Below are positions 6,107 to 7,200 of a stretch of DNA of 7,200 nt, piece by piece. The notes beneath the pieces were generated by a model. That model was given only the letters and a program-made list of their open reading frames with translations. It did no database searches and was not told where the DNA came from. The translations under genes and the position numbers were made by a program. Within the stretch, counting starts at the first letter, position 1, and every line of letters starts with the position of its first letter. The DNA is from Pseudomonadota bacterium (GTDB lineage Bacteria; Pseudomonadota; Alphaproteobacteria; Rhizobiales; Xanthobacteraceae): the NCBI GenBank assembly GCA_023433965.1, contig JAEYTQ010000023.1, positions 1 to 7,200 on the forward strand, read 5' to 3'.

Positions 6107-6149
6107 ATCTTAAGCGCACGTCCCCATGCCGGGGATTTGGGAAACGCAC

Positions 6150-7151
6150 ATGACTTTCTCGCTTCGCTCCCGGAAATTCTTCAACACGATCGCCGTCGTG
6201 CTTGCGCTTGCGCTGCCGACCGCGCTGACGATCTCGTCGGCCGACGCCCGCGCGGGTGGCGGCATGTCTTCCGGTTCGCGCGGCATGCGCTCTTATGCGC
6301 CGCCGCCGTCGACCAAGACCGCGCCGGGCTCGGCCTCTCAGTTCAACCGGACCTACACCCAGCCGGGTGCAGGCATGAACTCGGCTGCTGCCGCCCCTGC
6401 GCGCGGCGGCATGTTCGGCCGCGCTGGCGGCTTCATGGGCGGCCTTGCAGCCGGCTTCCTCGGCGCAGGCCTGCTCGGCATGCTGTTCGGCGGCGGCCTG
6501 TTCGGTGGCCTCGGCGGGCTGTCCTCGATCCTCGGCCTGATCATCCAGATCGCGCTGGTGGTGCTCGTGGTCCGACTGGCGATGTCCTGGTGGCAGCGCC
6601 GAAACGCTCCGCGGGCGGCTTACGCCAATGCTGACGCTGGCGCAGCGCCCGGACCGCAGACGAACCATCGCAGCGGGCTCGCTGGCGGGCTTGGCGGTGG
6701 ACTGGGAGGCGGGCTTGGCGGTTTCGGCTTCGGCGCCAACAACGCGCCGCTCGAGATCAAGCCCGACGACTATGAGGCGTTCGAGCGTCTGCTCGGCGAA
6801 GTCCAGGCTGCCTGGTCGGACGAGGACGTGGCCAAGCTGCACACGCTCGCGACGCCGGAAATGGTCTCGTATTTCGAGCAGGACCTCGCCCAGAACCGCG
6901 CCCGCAACGTCGTCAACAAGGTCACCAACGTGAAACTGCTGCAGGGCGATCTCGCGGAAGCCTGGCGCGAAGGCGAAACCGACTACGCCACGGTGGCGCT
7001 GCGCTTCGCGCTCACCGACAAGACGATGGATCGCAACACCGGCGCCGTCGTCGCCGGCAGCGAACAGCCCGGCGAGGCGACCGAGATCTGGACCTTCGCC
7101 CGACGGCCCGGCGCCGGCTGGGAATTGTCCGCGATCCAGCAGACCAACTGA
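6150..7151 (+). CDS. Glycine-rich membrane or exported protein with C-terminal Tim44-like domain
   Basis: The product is 333 residues. The N-terminus has basic residues (RSRK, 6-9), a hydrophobic stretch (about 11-29) and a signal-peptidase-like A31-D32-A33 site, so it is a cleavable signal peptide or membrane anchor. A Gly/Ala/Ser/Pro-rich region follows, then a long glycine-rich hydrophobic block (about 92-146) ending 'VVRLAMSWWQRR', likely one or two membrane helices. A second glycine-rich run (about 176-196) precedes a conserved domain (about 200-333) containing 'DDYEAFERLLGEVQAAWSDE', 'LATPEMVSYF' and a terminal 'GWELSAIQQTN'. This matches bacterial Tim44-like proteins, related in their C-terminal fold to the mitochondrial import protein Tim44 and to alphaproteobacterial TimA. 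The bacterial function is unclear and I assign none. The start at 6150 has GGGA at 6139-6142 with 7 nt spacing and leads directly into the signal peptide; an upstream ATG at 6126 would add 8 residues. It is separated from cckA by 283 nt and is probably its own transcription unit. Confidence 0.85.
   Translation: MTFSLRSRKFFNTIAVVLALALPTALTISSADARAGGGMSSGSRGMRSYAPPPSTKTAPGSASQFNRTYTQPGAGMNSAAAAPARGGMFGRAGGFMGGLAAGFLGAGLLGMLFGGGLFGGLGGLSSILGLIIQIALVVLVVRLAMSWWQRRNAPRAAYANADAGAAPGPQTNHRSGLAGGLGGGLGGGLGGFGFGANNAPLEIKPDDYEAFERLLGEVQAAWSDEDVAKLHTLATPEMVSYFEQDLAQNRARNVVNKVTNVKLLQGDLAEAWREGETDYATVALRFALTDKTMDRNTGAVVAGSEQPGEATEIWTFARRPGAGWELSAIQQTN
6684..6722 (+). repeat. 24-bp period direct repeat encoding Gly-Leu-rich units
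   Basis: The 15-mer ggcgggcttggcggt occurs at 6684-6698 and again at 6708-6722, exactly 24 bp (8 codons) apart, with similar sequence between. It encodes part of the GGLGGGLGGGLGG run before the Tim44-like domain. The in-frame period would let the linker gain or lose 8 residues without a frameshift. Confidence 0.7.
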
Positions 7152-7173
7152 TCGTAAGCGACACGAGAGGCCA

Positions 7174-7200
7174 GGGCGTCGTGCTTACCGCACGGCGCCC
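7174..7200 (+). terminator. 11-bp stem-loop after the Tim44-like gene, probable intrinsic terminator (cut by window end)
   Basis: Bases 7174-7184 (gggcgtcgtgc) pair with 7190-7200 (gcacggcgccc) without mismatch apart from one G-T wobble, around a 5-nt loop (ttacc). It lies 22 nt after the stop codon. A following T-run would settle the call but would lie beyond the window. It may also terminate a convergent gene on the other side. Confidence 0.65.

Larger units (their letters stand above)
5867..6149. other. Intergenic region between cckA and the Tim44-like gene, weak structures only
   Basis: I see no gene in these 283 bases. An 8-bp perfect inverted repeat lies at 5924-5931 and 5961-5968 (ggcttgcg/cgcaagcc), and another at 6003-6010 and 6056-6063 (ctgcggcc/ggccgcag). 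A 13-bp palindrome centred on T6100 (gggcagtctgccc, 6094-6106) and a short hairpin (6121-6125 with 6131-6135) lie close to the next start codon. A poor sigma-70-like pair, ttcact at 6084-6089 and tcttaa near 6108-6113, would put the palindrome between -35 and -10, the place for an operator. The consensus match is weak and the promoter is a guess. The downstream gene probably has its own promoter in this region. Confidence 0.35.

Noticed and set aside
5927..6634. Plus-strand 235-codon open frame covering the cckA/Tim44-like gap and the start of the next gene
   Set aside because: It overlaps the signal peptide and glycine-rich region of the Tim44-like gene in another frame and has low-complexity Arg/Ala content.
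1..7200. A novel defence, mobile or biosynthetic system
   Set aside because: All six genes have recognisable motility, signalling or Tim44-family identity, with no transposase, integrase, toxin, nuclease or CRISPR-like repeats.

Overview
The window reads as chromosomal DNA of an alphaproteobacterium of the Bradyrhizobium/Rhodopseudomonas/Afipia type (order Hyphomicrobiales). The grounds are the high GC content, the strong protein resemblance of every gene to that group as I remember it (no search was run), a palindromic intergenic repeat of a style I associate with those genomes, and the placement of a CckA-type hybrid kinase beside flagellar export genes. All genes lie on the plus strand.

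Positions 1-3119 are part of a flagellar basal-body/export operon: flgC (5' end cut by the window edge), fliE, fliQ, fliR and flhB. FlgC and FliE are proximal rod and MS-ring-junction proteins. FliQ, FliR and FlhB are membrane parts of the flagellar type III export gate that secretes rod, hook and filament subunits. FlhB keeps its NPTH self-cleavage motif. Spacing is tight at flgC-fliE (16 nt) and fliR-flhB (4 nt), but two junctions are wide because they hold long inverted repeats: one between fliE and fliQ (694-790) and two in tandem between fliQ and fliR (1089-1167 and 1180-1255). The last places a likely fliR Shine-Dalgarno sequence inside a 26-bp stem.

Positions 3275-5866 encode an 863-residue membrane-bound hybrid histidine kinase with two transmembrane helices, three PAS-like domains, HisKA, HATPase and a C-terminal receiver. 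It matches CckA, which in Caulobacter feeds phosphate through ChpT to CtrA, a regulator of the cell cycle and flagellar genes. Its position after flhB puts the upstream regulator next to a pathway output.

Positions 6150-7151 encode an exported or membrane-anchored, glycine-rich protein ending in a Tim44-like domain. It is followed by an 11-bp stem-loop at the window end that looks like the start of an intrinsic terminator. The 5867-6149 gap holds only weak structures.

I see no unknown gene system, phage, transposase, tRNA, rRNA or CRISPR. The protein-coding content is conserved housekeeping and motility material. The unusual part is the set of structured repeats inside the flagellar operon.
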